Positions 16,652 through 25,439 of a DNA stretch of 64,000 nt are shown one piece after another. The translations under genes and the position numbers were made by a program. Origin of the DNA: CAZMBI01 sp964564675 (GTDB taxonomy: Bacteria; Pseudomonadota; Alphaproteobacteria; Rickettsiales; UBA3002). The notes beneath the pieces were generated by a model that saw nothing but the letters and a program-made list of their open reading frames with translations, searched no databases and was not told the DNA's origin. The stretch is from positions 25,476-89,475 of the forward strand of contig CAZMBI010000008.1 in NCBI GenBank assembly GCA_964564675.1, written 5' to 3'. How positions within the stretch are numbered: position 1 is the first letter of the stretch; the number at the start of each line of letters is the position of its first letter.

Positions 16652-17722
16652 TTATACCGCTTCTTCCAGCAGTTGGGTGCTCAGCACTTCTTCGTCTGTT
16701 TCGGGCCGCTGGATAATCACGCCATACCACCCCTGCCCGTCATAATTCTCGTAACCGAAGGTCTGCGCGAAGGCGATGACATTGCCTTCGCTGTCCGTGT
16801 AATGGCCGCGTTTTTTGCCGTCGGTGAACAGTTTGAAGGTGGTGAACAAACCGACATTATCGGATGCGGCGATGATCCGGTGGTTGGAATCCAGCAGCAG
16901 CACGCGCGAACGCGTCCATTCGGCGCGTGAGAGGTTGGGCTCATCCTGCACGATGATGCGCGACTGCTCACCCCACGCAAAGAAAACGCCCAGCACGCCG
17001 ACTGGTTTACCGCTTATCTCGCCGCCGTTGCGCACGGCGGTGGAAAACACCGCCACCGGCTCATTATGCAGCAGGCTTTCATTATGCACATGGTCCACGC
17101 GGTAATCGTCTCCGCTCTGGGTGGCCATGGCGCTGCTGAACCAGTGCTGGGTGGAAACATCCGTTCCCACCATTTGCGGATAGCGCTCAGGCCTTGAAAT
17201 GCTTACCACTTTGCCGCTGGCGTCGCACAATACCAGGGTGCTGTAGACCGTATAAAAGCGGTTAATAAGCGCCAGATGCTGTTGGGCACGTGTTGCGGAC
17301 TCCTCGCCCGGTTCCTCCAGACAGTGATAAAACGCCTGATCGGTGGCCCACCAGCGGACATCGGCGGTGCGCTCATACAGGTTGCGCACGATCAGCTGAA
17401 CCAGCGTTTGCGCCATATCTTCCAGCCGGCTGACCTCTTTTTCCTGAAATTGCTGCGCCAGCTCGTCGGTTTTATTGCGGATTTTACCCAGCACCGTGGT
17501 GCGAAAGTCCTTGGAGTTGTTGCCCGCTTGGGTAGCCAGTGATTTCACCTCCGAGGCAACCACCGCAAAGCCGCGACCATACTCACCGGCGCGGGCGGCC
17601 TCGATCGTGGCGTTGAGCGCGAGCAGATTGGTATGGCTGGCGATGGTTTCATTGGTGCGGGCGAACTTCTGGATTTCGTCCTGAATGGTTTTAATGATGG
17701 TGCGAATCTGCGTGCCCGACAT
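16652..17722 (-). CDS. Soluble chemoreceptor-like protein with inverted domain order (MA domain then Cache-like)
   Basis: 356 residues with no transmembrane helix. The N-terminal ~65 residues form part of a methyl-accepting signalling hairpin, including the tip HTNLLALNATIEAARAGEYG and AVVASEVKSLA. The rest, about 95-345, resembles a Cache sensor (TVYSTLVLCDASGKVVS, GTDVSTQHWFSSAM, VLLLDSNHRIIAASD, QGWYGVIIQRP). In ordinary receptors the sensor comes first. It ends 10 bases from the convergent serralysin gene. The ATG may not be the true start, because the hairpin looks shortened. Confidence 0.82.
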   Translation of the reverse strand: MSGTQIRTIIKTIQDEIQKFARTNETIASHTNLLALNATIEAARAGEYGRGFAVVASEVKSLATQAGNNSKDFRTTVLGKIRNKTDELAQQFQEKEVSRLEDMAQTLVQLIVRNLYERTADVRWWATDQAFYHCLEEPGEESATRAQQHLALINRFYTVYSTLVLCDASGKVVSISRPERYPQMVGTDVSTQHWFSSAMATQSGDDYRVDHVHNESLLHNEPVAVFSTAVRNGGEISGKPVGVLGVFFAWGEQSRIIVQDEPNLSRAEWTRSRVLLLDSNHRIIAASDNVGLFTTFKLFTDGKKRGHYTDSEGNVIAFAQTFGYENYDGQGWYGVIIQRPETDEEVLSTQLLEEAV

Positions 17723-17799
17723 ATTAACCCCCTGTACGATGCGGCTTTGATCTTACATTGTCGCCATTATGCATGCGCTAGCACAGGGTGGCAGGCAAG

Positions 17800-18693
17800 T
17801 CACGCCTTTTTAGCCTCAAGCGGCAGCGGGGGCGTGGAACGCCGCGTGGTGTGGTATGCGTTAAACAGCGTCGCCGCGATAATCACGGCCGCGCCGCCTA
17901 CCGTCCAGCTGTCGACGATTTCCCCGAAGGCGAAATAGGCGATGACCGAGACAAAGACGAGCTGCGCAAAATTCAGCGGAATAACCGTGGTGTAAGGCAC
18001 TTTCGACAGGGCGGCGGCCACTGCCAACTGCTGGCTGAGCGCCAGCGCGCCGATCACCGCCAGCCACAGCCATACCGTGCCCTGCGGGGTCTGCCAGTGC
18101 GCAAGCCCGAAGGGCAGGGAGATCGCCGAACTCATCACCAGCATGTAAAGCGCGATACGCTGCGGGGTTTCACTGCGGGTGAGCAGCTTGATGGTATTGC
18201 CGCACAGGGCAAAGCCCAACGCCGCGCCCAGCGCGCACAAAATCCCCAGATTGAACTCGGCGAAACCGGGGCGGGTGATGAACAACACGCCGATAAAGCC
18301 GGTGGCGATGCAGGCGAGATTAACGCCGGTGGGGCGTTCCCCCAACAGGATCATGGCAATGATGGTGCCAAAGATCGGCGCGGCGAACAGCAGCGCCGTA
18401 TGGCTGGGCAGGGGGATTTGCGTCAGCGCGTAAAAAGACAGCGAAAAGGAGCCGAACTCGAGGACGGCGCGAAGCCACAGCAGGCGGGGGTTCTTGGGTT
18501 TGAGATGCTGCGCGCCGCTGCGCCACAGCAACGGCAGAAAAAACAATAAAGCGAACAGGTTATAAAATAACACGATCTGAAAGGTATGCATGCCGCCGGA
18601 AATATGGCGGACAATGCCGATGATGATGGCTGACGACAGCAATACGTATAAAAACAGCAGGATGGCGGACAGGGTATCGCGTTGGGGCAGCAT
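17800..18693 (-). CDS. DMT/EamA family permease
   Basis: 297 residues from ATG at 18691-18693 (MLPQRDTLSAIL). The longer reading to 18804 overlaps the NAD kinase gene by over 100 bases and is rejected. Ten predicted helices in two EamA repeats: VLEFGSFSLSFYALTQIPL in the first and KVPYTTVIPLNFAQL in the second. Likely exports small metabolites; substrate unknown. The start lies right after the nadK stop, so the two are probably co-transcribed. Confidence 0.85.
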   Translation of the reverse strand: MLPQRDTLSAILLFLYVLLSSAIIIGIVRHISGGMHTFQIVLFYNLFALLFFLPLLWRSGAQHLKPKNPRLLWLRAVLEFGSFSLSFYALTQIPLPSHTALLFAAPIFGTIIAMILLGERPTGVNLACIATGFIGVLFITRPGFAEFNLGILCALGAALGFALCGNTIKLLTRSETPQRIALYMLVMSSAISLPFGLAHWQTPQGTVWLWLAVIGALALSQQLAVAAALSKVPYTTVIPLNFAQLVFVSVIAYFAFGEIVDSWTVGGAAVIIAATLFNAYHTTRRSTPPLPLEAKKA

Positions 18694-18694
18694 G

Positions 18695-19477
18695 TTAATA
18701 AATGAATTGTTCTTTGATGATGCGTTCTTCGAGGTTGTGTTCCGGGTCGAATAACAGGGATAAGCGAATATTGCGCTCCTCGTCAATCGATACGCTGATG
18801 ACATCGCGAATTTCCGTAAAATCGGCCACCGCGCTGACCGGGCGCTTATCCGGGTCGAGTGCCTCCAGCGTGATGCTGGCCGTATGATGCAGCTGCGCGC
18901 CGCGCCAGCGCCGCGGGCGAAACGGGCTCATCGGTGTCATCGCCAGCAGGTTGCCGGTCAGCGGGATAATCGGTCCGCCGGCGGAGAAATTATAGGCCGT
19001 GCTGCCCGCCGGGCTGGAAATCAGGATACCGTCGCAGATCAACTCCTCCAGCCGGACGACGTGGTCGATGGTGATACGGATTTTGGCGGCCTGCCGGCTC
19101 TCGCGGAACAAGGACACCTCGTTGATCGCCAGCAGGCGCTTTTCCCGTCCGTCCAGCGTGCGCACATACATGCTCAGCGGGTGCAGCGCCGAGACCCGCG
19201 CCTTGCTGATGCGCTCGAGCAGATCGTCGGGGGAATAGCTGTTCATCAAGAACCCGACACTGCCGCAATTCATGCCGTAAATCGGGATGTTGCGCTGCAT
19301 ATACTGGTGCAGGATTTGCAGCAAGAAGCCGTCGCCGCCGAGCACCACCACCGCATCCGGCCGCGCCCCCTTTTTGCCCAGCCGCATGAAGCTATAGCGC
19401 TCGCTCAGCTCGGCATAGGCGTGCTGGGCTTTCTCCGAACCATCGGCGATGCAGGCGATCTGTGAACTTTCTATCAT
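18695..19477 (-). CDS. nadK: NAD kinase
   Basis: 260 residues. GGDG motif at 47-50 (VVLGGDGFLL), CGSVGFLMN, then the conserved ICDGILISSPAGSTAYNFSAGG block and a C-terminal beta region. ATP-dependent phosphorylation of NAD to NADP in the cytosol. The length is typical of short proteobacterial enzymes. It lies upstream of, and is probably co-transcribed with, the EamA permease. Confidence 0.95.
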   Translation of the reverse strand: MIESSQIACIADGSEKAQHAYAELSERYSFMRLGKKGARPDAVVVLGGDGFLLQILHQYMQRNIPIYGMNCGSVGFLMNSYSPDDLLERISKARVSALHPLSMYVRTLDGREKRLLAINEVSLFRESRQAAKIRITIDHVVRLEELICDGILISSPAGSTAYNFSAGGPIIPLTGNLLAMTPMSPFRPRRWRGAQLHHTASITLEALDPDKRPVSAVADFTEIRDVISVSIDEERNIRLSLLFDPEHNLEERIIKEQFIY

Positions 19478-19522
19478 AACCGGTCTGTGTTAGTGCTTAT
19501 CCTCCTTGTTTAGCAGGTTCTT

Positions 19523-20344
19523 ATGCCAATACAACCGCAAGCCGCCCGCCAGCATGAAAATTTTCCGGTTGCCTCATGGCTTTTGCCTGCTCCGGCGCGC
19601 GCTGCGGTGCGGGCGTTTTACGATTTCGCCCGCGGTGCCGATGATCTTGCCGATGCGCCGGACGTGCCGGCCGGGCAGCGCCGGGACGCCCTGATCGAGC
19701 TGCGTCAGGCGGTTATTGCGCGCGATACGACGCAGGCGCCGGACTGGGCGCACGCCTATATTGCCCTGCTTGATGCCGGCCGCCTGCCCCCGGCGCATGG
19801 CGAGGCGCTGCTGCATGCCTTTATTCAGGACACGCAACAGTCGCGTTATGCCGATTATGCGGCCCTGCTGGATTATTGCCGCCACTCCGCGGCGCCGGTG
19901 GGGCGGGCGATGTTGGCGCTGTGCGGCGAGTCGCAGGCCGATGAGCAGGCCGCCGATGCGCTGTGCATCGCCCTGCAACTGCTTAATCATCTGCAGGATA
20001 TTAAAGCCGATTACACCGCCCGCCAGCGCATCTATCTGCCTCAGGACTGGCTGATGGACGCCGCCGTGGCAGAGCCGGAGCTGGCCGGCACACGCTGTAC
20101 ACCTGGCCTGCGGCAGGTGATCGGGCGGCTGCTTACCGCTTGTGAGGCGCTGACCGATCAGGCTGCAGCGCTGCCGGCAAGCCTGCAAAGCCGACGCTTG
20201 CGTATGGAAATCGGCGTGATCCGGCAGGTGGCGCGGCGCCTCGCCGGGCGCTTGCGCACCCGCGATCCGCTCGCCGAACGCGTGGTTTTGAGCCGTGCCG
20301 ACTATGCGTATTGCCTGTTTTATGGGCTGCGGGAGGGCCTATGA
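19523..20344 (+). CDS. hpnC: Squalene/phytoene synthase-like, HpnC type
   Basis: 273 residues. The N-terminus HENFPVASWLLP, then FYDFARGADDLADAP (Asp-rich motif 1) and LQLLNHLQDIKADY (motif 2), are typical of HpnC, which with HpnD and HpnE makes squalene for hopanoids. The stop overlaps the hpnD start (ATGA). The Asp-rich motifs are intact. hpnE and squalene-hopene cyclase are not in this window. Confidence 0.88.
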   Translation: MPIQPQAARQHENFPVASWLLPAPARAAVRAFYDFARGADDLADAPDVPAGQRRDALIELRQAVIARDTTQAPDWAHAYIALLDAGRLPPAHGEALLHAFIQDTQQSRYADYAALLDYCRHSAAPVGRAMLALCGESQADEQAADALCIALQLLNHLQDIKADYTARQRIYLPQDWLMDAAVAEPELAGTRCTPGLRQVIGRLLTACEALTDQAAALPASLQSRRLRMEIGVIRQVARRLAGRLRTRDPLAERVVLSRADYAYCLFYGLREGL

Positions 20345-21216
20345 ACGGGCTTCTGGTATCGCTGCGACGGCGTTTGAGGCTAGTCAGAAGCAGTTTTTTC
20401 CTGCCTATGTGCTGGATGAGCGCGCCGCAGCGTCAGGGCATGCGGGCGGTGTATGCCTTCTGCGGCGAAGTCGATGATATCGCCGACGGCAGCGACGGGC
20501 GCGCCGAAAAGCAGCGCCGGCTGAGCTGGTGGGAGCAGGAAATCGCCCGGCTGTATGATGGCGCGCCCAGCCATCCCATCACCCGCGCGCTGCAGGCGGT
20601 GATTGCGCGCTATGATTTGCAGCAGGCGCATTTCCAGCAGATACTCGCCGGGGTGCGCATGGATACCGACGAACACATGCTGCTGCCCGATGCGGAGACG
20701 CTCGAGCGTTATTGTTATCGCGTGGCGGGTTGTGTGGGCCTGCTGTCGATCCGCATTTTCGGCTGCACGCAGCCGGCAAGCGAAGACTATGCGATTGCGC
20801 TCGGCCATGCCCTACAACGTACCAATATCCTGCGCGATGTGCCCGCCGATGCGCGGATGGGCCGGATTTACCTACCCGGCGAATGGGTGCGTCTGGCCGG
20901 GCTGATGCCGCTGAAGCCGGCGGAGATTGTAACAAACCCTGCGCGCCTGCAGCCGGTCTGCAAGCAGATGGCCGCTCAGGCCGATGATTATTACCGGCAG
21001 GCGGCGGCCCTGATAGACCCGGCGGATGCGGCGGCGTTGCTGCCGGCGCGGATGATGAGCATCGGTTACCGTCGCCTGCTGCAACGGATGCAGGCCGACA
21101 ACTGGCGCTACAACCGGGCGTATCGGCTGACGCTCAGCGACAAATGGGCGATGGGGCGGATGGTGGCGCAGGCATCGAAGGTCAATGAGACGCCGACTGG
21201 CGGACAAGCGCGATGA
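20341..21216 (+). CDS. hpnD: Presqualene diphosphate synthase, HpnD type
   Basis: 291 residues from ATG at 20341, which overlaps the hpnC stop; GGAG precedes it. Motif 1 YAFCGEVDDIADG and motif 2 RTNILRDVPADA (the usual NILRDVxED with small changes) mark a squalene/phytoene synthase family enzyme of HpnD type, which condenses two farnesyl diphosphates. Its C-terminus overlaps the end of the convergent DUF2336 gene by 35 bases. Confidence 0.88.
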   Translation: MNGLLVSLRRRLRLVRSSFFLPMCWMSAPQRQGMRAVYAFCGEVDDIADGSDGRAEKQRRLSWWEQEIARLYDGAPSHPITRALQAVIARYDLQQAHFQQILAGVRMDTDEHMLLPDAETLERYCYRVAGCVGLLSIRIFGCTQPASEDYAIALGHALQRTNILRDVPADARMGRIYLPGEWVRLAGLMPLKPAEIVTNPARLQPVCKQMAAQADDYYRQAAALIDPADAAALLPARMMSIGYRRLLQRMQADNWRYNRAYRLTLSDKWAMGRMVAQASKVNETPTGGQAR

Positions 21217-22321
21217 TATAGGGGATATTATTAATATCGGCGCCCTGGCTTTCTTCCAGCAGCAGTTTGACTACCTGGTTGGCGTATTGTTTCGCGCCGA
21301 AGCCGCTGCTTTTCTCATCCAATGCAATGACGACTTTAAGTAACAGGCGCACCGCCTCGAACATGCTTTCCGGCAGGCCGGTCTTGAGGTATAGCGCGTG
21401 AAAGCCGAGCGGGCCCTTATCGTGAATCAGTTTACGGGCATTGATTTTGGGAATGTTTGCCTGGCGCGCCAGCGCCGCCTCGAAAAATCGCAGATAGCCG
21501 CGGCACAGGGAAGAAAGGATAATGGAGGGGGTGAGCCGCCCATCGGTGCGCATCTGCTCCACCACATAATCGATTTCTTCCTCGGAGGTCTGCTGTGACA
21601 ACAAATCGAGCGTGACATGCTCGCGGGTCTCTTGCTCGATCGCGCCGGCCGAGAACTGATATCGCCGCTCAAGCTCTTCAGCCAGCGAATCGGATACGTA
21701 CTTGATCAGTTTTTCCGCCACCGCCACCGGCAGCTGCGGGCGCGAGGCCATGGCTGTAGTGACGGTTTCTTCATGCTGAAACTCGGTGATGATCTGGTTG
21801 TAGGTCTTATCGGCGATTTCCGCCTGCTGATTTTCCAGCAAGGTGGATACCACCTGCGGATAGTGGGTTTCGGTCAGGGCATGACTTACACGGGTGGAAA
21901 CTTTGTCGCGTTCGGCCACGGCGACGAGTTTGCCGATTTCCTTACTGGTTTCCACGATACGGATGAGATCGGCATCGCTTAGCACCTGACTGGCGCGCAA
22001 TACCGGTAGCGAGACCTGCTCGATATCTTCGGCCAGATGCAGCACTACATCACGCGGGATATCAGTGATATCCTTGATCTGGTCCGCCAGCCGCTGGCGG
22101 ACGCGTAATTCCGTATCGCGCATCAGCAGGCGGAAGATCTGTTCGGCATATTCATATTCGCGGGGGTTGAACTGGTGCTGGGCGTAGTTGGTGGAGATTT
22201 TATCCAGCACATTGATCCGCGCGTCCGGCGAATCTTCGCGCATCAGCCGCTCGACATCATCCTGCGACAGGTAAATGTCGTCTTTTTTCATTCGAGTGCT
22301 TGGATTAGTGGACGGTGCCAT
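21182..22321 (-). CDS. DUF2336 family protein (copy 2)
   Basis: 379 residues, acidic and mainly helical. It has the DUF2336 pattern of HEAT-like helical repeats: AEQIFRLLMRDTELRVRQRLAD, IPRDVVLHLAEDIEQVSLPVL, and a conserved LCRGYLRFFEAALARQANI end. Start: ATG 22321 has GGAG at 8 nt but overlaps the upstream gene by 17 bases; ATG 22291 (MKKDDIYL) has no such site. About one third identical by eye to its neighbour at 22305-23423, so the two arose by tandem duplication. Function unknown; DUF2336 proteins appear in alphaproteobacterial genomes only or mainly. Confidence 0.88.
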   Translation of the reverse strand: MAPSTNPSTRMKKDDIYLSQDDVERLMREDSPDARINVLDKISTNYAQHQFNPREYEYAEQIFRLLMRDTELRVRQRLADQIKDITDIPRDVVLHLAEDIEQVSLPVLRASQVLSDADLIRIVETSKEIGKLVAVAERDKVSTRVSHALTETHYPQVVSTLLENQQAEIADKTYNQIITEFQHEETVTTAMASRPQLPVAVAEKLIKYVSDSLAEELERRYQFSAGAIEQETREHVTLDLLSQQTSEEEIDYVVEQMRTDGRLTPSIILSSLCRGYLRFFEAALARQANIPKINARKLIHDKGPLGFHALYLKTGLPESMFEAVRLLLKVVIALDEKSSGFGAKQYANQVVKLLLEESQGADINNIPYIIALVRQSASH

Positions 22322-23423
22322 CGCGCATACTCCATCCTACAATAGACAGCAAGTATGGCATGTTTTCAATCGTTTTGTCATACCCTTCCTGCACAATCCG
22401 GTCGACAAGGCGATGCGGAAAGTTGGCCTGATGATATTGCCCAAAGCGGGTTTGCTCCAAAGCGAGCTGAAACAGGGCGCGCAGCGCCTCGCGGAAGCTC
22501 TCCGGCATGCCGCAATGATCATACAGCGCATCGAAGCCTTTGCCGCCCGGATCGAGCAGCAGCACTTTGGTGTTGCTCAATGAGATATTGCAGCGCTTGG
22601 CCATGGCCGTTTCGAAAAAGCGGATATTGCCGGAACACAGCGCGCGGATGATCACCGAATCAGTCAGGCGTTTATTGCGGTGCATGTGGGTGATAAGATC
22701 CTGGATATCCTGCTGGCCCATCCACGGCGATAAAAAAGCCAGCACCGACACTTCGCGGGCATTGCGGCTGATATCATCGGCTTTTTTCCGGTGCAGGCGG
22801 TAGCGCCGGGTGAGGTCTTTTTTCAGGTGATCGGAGACGAGATGAAAGAGCGTTTCAGCATATTGGTAAGGCAGGCCGCCGCGATAGACCAGCGCTTCGA
22901 GAATCGACTGATCGTGATGGTATTCCTCGATCACGTAATCGAGCGTCTCGTTACCAATCGCGGCGCTGCGGTTCTCGATCAGGGTTTTGCTCAGGCCGCT
23001 GTCGCCGCACTTACATAAGGCGTCACTCAGGGCTGCGGAAATACTGCCACGCCGGGCGATGGCGTGAAGTTTTTGTATCTGAGCGGTGGATTGCACAATG
23101 GCGATCAGTGTGTCTTCGTCAAGTACCGGCGAATGTTCCAGCACGTGTTCGGCCACGCTGTCTTCATCGTCGGCCAGGGCCAGGACAATGTCGCGGGGAA
23201 TATGATGCTGATGGCAGATGCCTTTGGCCAATGTTTCACGCACCTTGCGTGCGGTGTCGCGCAGTAACAGCCGGAGAATCTCATGCGCGACGTCTTTTTC
23301 GCGACCGTAAAAATCGTGATCGCCCAGTCCGCGACAGAGCTTTTCCACAAGTTCCGAACGCACTTTCACCGACGGGTCATGCACCAGCCGCTGAATATCG
23401 GTTTGCGTAATACGAGACGTCAT
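22305..23423 (-). CDS. DUF2336 family protein (copy 1)
   Basis: 372 residues from ATG at 23421-23423 (MTSRITQTDIQRLVHDPS); an ATG at 23450 adds nine residues without homology. Same layout as the downstream copy: DPSVKVRSELVEKL, LRLLLRDTARKVRETLAK, IPRDIVLALADDEDSVAEHVL, and LCSGNIRFFETAMAKRCNI. It is followed directly by the second DUF2336 gene, so the two are probably co-transcribed and may form a heteromer. A 220-bp region rich in AT lies upstream. Confidence 0.88.
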   Translation of the reverse strand: MTSRITQTDIQRLVHDPSVKVRSELVEKLCRGLGDHDFYGREKDVAHEILRLLLRDTARKVRETLAKGICHQHHIPRDIVLALADDEDSVAEHVLEHSPVLDEDTLIAIVQSTAQIQKLHAIARRGSISAALSDALCKCGDSGLSKTLIENRSAAIGNETLDYVIEEYHHDQSILEALVYRGGLPYQYAETLFHLVSDHLKKDLTRRYRLHRKKADDISRNAREVSVLAFLSPWMGQQDIQDLITHMHRNKRLTDSVIIRALCSGNIRFFETAMAKRCNISLSNTKVLLLDPGGKGFDALYDHCGMPESFREALRALFQLALEQTRFGQYHQANFPHRLVDRIVQEGYDKTIENMPYLLSIVGWSMRDGTVH

Positions 23424-23643
23424 GATCGCACATCCCAGATTTCTGCCCATTGTCTACCGGTTCGGTATGAGTCTGAGCGTTTTCTTAATGTTATAGCAAT
23501 GTTTCAGCCCATCTGCCAGTTTTGTCTGGTACTGATAACGTTTATCTTAGCGAATATTCATTAAAATAAACTTAATTTTTTAACAAAATTGTCGGGATCG
23601 CATTTCCCTTTACCGGGGGCGGGGAATGCATTAGACGTGGCGC

Positions 23644-23982
23644 ATGACGGAAACGCCCACTTCTTCAGATTCATTGCGGCACTTGCAGCAGGTAATCGCC
23701 GGGCGGCGGGAGGCGGATGCGAGCGTATCTTATATCGCTTCGCTGTTTGCCAAGGGCACGCCTAAAATAGCGCGCAAGGTCGCTGAAGAGGCATTGGAAG
23801 TGGCATTGGCCGCCACTATCGAAACGCGCGAGCAGGTGATTACCGAGTCGGCCGATTTGTTATTTCACCTGCTCGTATTGTGGGAAGCCGAAGGCGTGCG
23901 TCTAGACGAGGTGCTTGCCGAGCTCGCGCGGCGCGAAGGCGTTTCGGGTTTGCAGGAAAAAGCCGGGCGGCAGGAACCTTAA
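23644..23982 (+). CDS. hisE: Phosphoribosyl-ATP pyrophosphatase
   Basis: 112 residues with the all-alpha MazG-like fold: IASLFAKGTPKIARKVAEEA, then ETREQVITESADLLFHLLVLW. The catalytic EE..E...ESADL pattern is complete. Second step of histidine synthesis. It is separated from hisD/hisG in this window and paired with a HIT gene downstream. Confidence 0.94.
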   Translation: MTETPTSSDSLRHLQQVIAGRREADASVSYIASLFAKGTPKIARKVAEEALEVALAATIETREQVITESADLLFHLLVLWEAEGVRLDEVLAELARREGVSGLQEKAGRQEP

Positions 23983-24010
23983 GGCGACAACAGCAGATAA
24001 GGAGCGCATC

Positions 24011-24385
24011 ATGGCCTATGATTCATCCAATATTTTCGCGCAGATCATCCGCGGCGAGATTCCCAGCAAAAAAGTGTTTGAGGATAGCAGCGTACTGGCG
24101 TTTGAGGATGCCCACCCGGCAGCACCGATACATGTGCTGGTGGTACCCAAGGGCGAATACGAATCGTTTGATGATTTTACCGACCGCGCCGATACGGACA
24201 CGGTGGCGCATTTTTTCCGCACCATCCGACGCATTGCGCATCAGCTAGGGCTGGAGCGTTCCGGTTATCGGCTGCTGACCAATCACGGTCAACACGCCAG
24301 CCAGAGTGTGCCGCATTTTCATGTGCATCTGCTGGGCGGGCGGCCGCTCGGCGCGCTCCTGCCGGGCGATGAGGCAAGCCGTTAG
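24011..24385 (+). CDS. HIT family nucleotide hydrolase (HINT-like)
   Basis: 124 residues from ATG at 24011, with AAGGAG just upstream. N-terminal IFAQIIRGEIPSKKVFED and the histidine triad HFHVHLLGG near the C-terminus. Purine nucleoside phosphoramidase-type activity is expected. It follows hisE by 28 bases. Its 3' end overlaps that of the convergent maf gene by 4 bases. Confidence 0.94.
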   Translation: MAYDSSNIFAQIIRGEIPSKKVFEDSSVLAFEDAHPAAPIHVLVVPKGEYESFDDFTDRADTDTVAHFFRTIRRIAHQLGLERSGYRLLTNHGQHASQSVPHFHVHLLGGRPLGALLPGDEASR

Positions 24386-24999
24386 TCCCCTGCGCCGGTT
24401 GCGGCCATCCGGCCGGCCAGCATCGCGCGCACTTCGGCCAGCGGCAGGCCGACGACATTGCTGTATGAGCCGTTGATGAAGGGGATGAAGGCCTGTGCGG
24501 CGCCCTGAATCGCGTAGCCGCCGGCTTTGCCCTGCCATTCACCGGTTTGGATATACCAGTCGATATCTTCCTCGACGAGCCTGCGGCATTTCACTACGGT
24601 GGTGACCAGGCGCAGGATCATACTCTTCTCCTCCGGGGAAGGGTCAGAACGCGAGGCAGGATGCATGACGCATACCCCCGTCATCACCCGGTGGCGGCGG
24701 CCGGACAGCAGCTGCAGACAGGCCCGCGCGCTGGCCTCGTCTTCGGTTTTGGGCAGGATACGCCGGCCGCATGCCACTACCGTATCGGCCGCGAGAATGA
24801 CGGCATCGGGGTGTGCGGCGGCTACGGTTTGGGCTTTCTCGCGCGCCATTCGGGCGGCGTAGTCGCGGGCGCGTTCGCCCTTTCCGGGGGTTTCGTCGAT
24901 ATCGGCGGGAATGATGCGATCGGGCGCGCGGCCGATAGCTGCCAGCAGATCGCGCCGGCGCGGTGAGGCGGAAGCGAGAATGAAAGAGGGATCGGGCAT
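24382..24999 (-). CDS. maf: Maf-like nucleotide pyrophosphatase
   Basis: 205 residues: ASASPRRRDLL at the N-terminus, DIDETP, AADTVVACGRRILPKTEDEA, a GRRHRVMTGV strand and YAIQGAAQAFI near the C-terminus. These are typical Maf signatures. Hydrolyses non-canonical nucleoside triphosphates. Part of the murA-hisG-hisD-UPF0262-infA-maf order common in this class. Confidence 0.92.
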   Translation of the reverse strand: MPDPSFILASASPRRRDLLAAIGRAPDRIIPADIDETPGKGERARDYAARMAREKAQTVAAAHPDAVILAADTVVACGRRILPKTEDEASARACLQLLSGRRHRVMTGVCVMHPASRSDPSPEEKSMILRLVTTVVKCRRLVEEDIDWYIQTGEWQGKAGGYAIQGAAQAFIPFINGSYSNVVGLPLAEVRAMLAGRMAATGAGD

Positions 25000-25050
25000 T
25001 AGGCATTAGAGATTAGCATCACCAAAGCCTAATCCCTAAAGCCTAATGCC
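24995..25050. repeat. Nested inverted repeat between infA and maf
   Basis: GGCATTAGG (24995-25003) and an overlapping GGCATTAG (25002-25009) pair with CCTAATGCC (25042-25050). Inside, GATTAG (25011-25016) pairs with CTAATC (25030-25035). The direct and inverted copies of the same heptamer could form alternative stems that enclose the maf start codon (24997-24999). Confidence 0.6.
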
Positions 25051-25051
25051 T

Positions 25052-25270
25052 TCATTTGTGCCGGAACTTAATTCGCCCTTTGGTCAGGTCGTAGGGCGTC
25101 ATTTCGACGGTGACATTATCGCCGGCCAGCACGCGGATGCGGTTCTTGCGCATTTTGCCGGAGGTGTGCGCCAGCACGATATGGCCGTTGGCCAGTTTGA
25201 CGCGGAACATGGCATTGGGCAGCAATTCCTCCACCACACCTTCAAATTCGATGAGATCTTCTTTTGCCAT
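25052..25270 (-). CDS. infA: Translation initiation factor IF-1
   Basis: 72 residues, the standard length. It starts MAKEDLIEFEGVVEE, has an OB-fold core (VLAHTSGKMRKNRIRVLAGD), and ends with YDLTKGRIKFRHK. Binds the 30S A site during initiation. Confidence 0.98.
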   Translation of the reverse strand: MAKEDLIEFEGVVEELLPNAMFRVKLANGHIVLAHTSGKMRKNRIRVLAGDNVTVEMTPYDLTKGRIKFRHK

Positions 25271-25281
25271 CGTTTAAAACT

Positions 25282-25425
25282 GTCATCCCGGCCTGTGGGG
25301 GCCTGCAAGGCCGAAGCGCGAGCCGGGAGCTTTCTCCAATTGTTCGGTTTCACTTATCCGAGATCCCGGATCGTAACCTTCGCGTCGCTCGTATTGCTCG
25401 CTGCTTTGGTAACGTCCGGGATGAC
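25282..25425. repeat. Intergenic palindromic repeat element (GTCATCCCGG type)
   Basis: The 144-bp element is bounded by GTCATCCCGG (25282-25291) and its exact complement CCGGGATGAC (25416-25425). Between them are further partly complementary tracts such as GAAGCGCGAGC and GCTCG/CGAAG. It fills the gap between the UPF0262 and infA genes. A related element lies at 46453-46609. Such palindromic elements are dispersed in many alphaproteobacterial genomes. It is bounded on the left by the UPF0262 stop region, which contains a small palindrome (GACGTAG-CTACGTC). Confidence 0.7.
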
Positions 25426-25439
25426 GTAGCTGCACTACG

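Noticed and set aside
17800..18804. Longer EamA permease start at 18804
   Set aside because: It would overlap nadK by more than 100 bases; the start at 18693 directly follows the nadK stop.
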